Positions 63,727 to 64,000 of a DNA stretch of 64,000 nucleotides are shown piece after piece; position 1 is the first letter of the stretch; the number at the start of each line of letters is the position of its first letter. Where the stretch lies: NCBI RefSeq assembly GCF_000170835.1, contig NZ_ABCP01000019.1:1-64000 (forward strand). Direction: 5' to 3'. Origin of the DNA: Marinobacter algicola DG893 (lineage in GTDB: Bacteria > Pseudomonadota > Gammaproteobacteria > Pseudomonadales > Oleiphilaceae). Under the pieces are notes generated by a model, which made no database searches, was not told the DNA's origin, and worked only from the letters and a program-made list of their open reading frames with translations. A program made the position numbers and the translations under genes.

Positions 63727-64000
63727 ATGCACAACTACTGGCCGGAATTCATCACCGTCGCCCTCGTCCATTTTCTGGCCGTCGCCAGCCCGGGGCCAGA
63801 TTTTGCCGTGATGCTTCGCCAGGCACTGTGCCAAAGCCGTCGCAACGCCCTGCTGACGGCCTTTGGCATTGGCACCGGCATTCTAGTTCACGTGGGGTAT
63901 TCCCTGCTGGGTATCGGCCTGATCATCCAGCAGTCGCTGGTGCTGTTCAGCATTCTCAAAGTGGTTGGCGCCCTCTACCTCACCTGGATCGCGATACAGT
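63727..64000 (+). CDS. LysE/RhtB family amino-acid exporter, cut by the window end
   Basis: The first 91 residues are present. They begin MHNYWPEFITVALVHFLAVASPGPDFAVMLRQAL, with the family proline-glycine motif SPGPDFA, and contain about three hydrophobic segments. LysE/RhtB proteins export basic amino acids, homoserine or threonine. The gene runs off the window, so neither the length nor the substrate can be judged. It diverges from the dihydrolipoamide dehydrogenase-like gene across 165 bases. Confidence 0.85.
   Translation, partial: MHNYWPEFITVALVHFLAVASPGPDFAVMLRQALCQSRRNALLTAFGIGTGILVHVGYSLLGIGLIIQQSLVLFSILKVVGALYLTWIAIQ

Noticed and set aside
1..64000. tRNA, rRNA, CRISPR arrays, insertion sequences, phage genes, toxin-antitoxin or restriction systems.
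   Set aside because: I looked for these and saw no supporting sequence; apart from the inverted repeat at 2385-2490, no mobile-element signature is apparent.

Overview
The window reads as a chromosomal segment of a Marinobacter-like marine gammaproteobacterium. It is GC-rich and densely coding, and its gene set is of the Pseudomonas/Marinobacter type: a fused EIIA-HPr-EI fructose PTS protein, an isocitrate lyase of about 530 residues, DUF2333, a PA0069-type radical SAM protein, a LapD-like receptor and a DctPQM TRAP system. The genus is inferred from gene content only. I saw no rRNA, tRNA, CRISPR array, prophage, transposase or integrase. No gene-free stretch exceeds about 300 bases.

Layout. 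1-4.4 kb: ilvA and rpiA diverge, then a long nested inverted repeat, an acyl-CoA dehydrogenase and ppa. 4.4-9.4 kb: a DUF2333 protein and a degenerate GGDEF/EAL receptor face a two-receiver diguanylate cyclase. 9.7-15.8 kb: aroQ-accB-accC-prmA, a zinc-ribbon/DUF3426 protein and dusB-fis. 15.8-18.7 kb: purH-purD. 18.8-22 kb: a lipoprotein hydrolase, a CPA2 antiporter and a stand-alone Hen1-like RNA methyltransferase. 22-26.1 kb (minus): an SLC13 permease, an EgtB/SenA-like sulfoxide synthase and an OvoA-C-like methyltransferase, probably a thiohistidine operon. 26.3-33 kb: a DUF898 protein, an M48 protease, a thioesterase, aceA and a CASTOR/POLLUX-like channel. 33.2-41.4 kb: a haem uptake locus behind a Fur-type promoter (TonB receptor, double-HmuY lipoprotein, HmuS, HmuT, HmuU, HmuV, ChaN). 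41.4-48.7 kb: a macrodomain protein and cra diverging from fruBKA. 48.7-53.3 kb: a SIMPL protein, a GH84 hexosaminidase, an unknown helical protein, and a LexA-controlled radical SAM gene coupled to a hydrolase that appears to start at CTG. 53.4-56.4 kb: the TRAP transporter dctPQM. 56.7-64 kb: a Cfa-type methyltransferase paired with a geranylgeranyl-reductase-like flavoprotein, a choice-of-anchor I lipoprotein, dps, DUF2061, a lipoamide-dehydrogenase-like flavoprotein and the start of a LysE exporter.

The most interesting parts are the SLC13/EgtB-like/OvoA-C-like operon, which looks like an unusual sulfur-histidine pathway, the stand-alone Hen1 methyltransferase domain next to it, the Cfa-flavoprotein pair, the double-HmuY haem lipoprotein, and the SOS operon with a CTGA overlap. 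Most of the remaining window is ordinary core metabolism.
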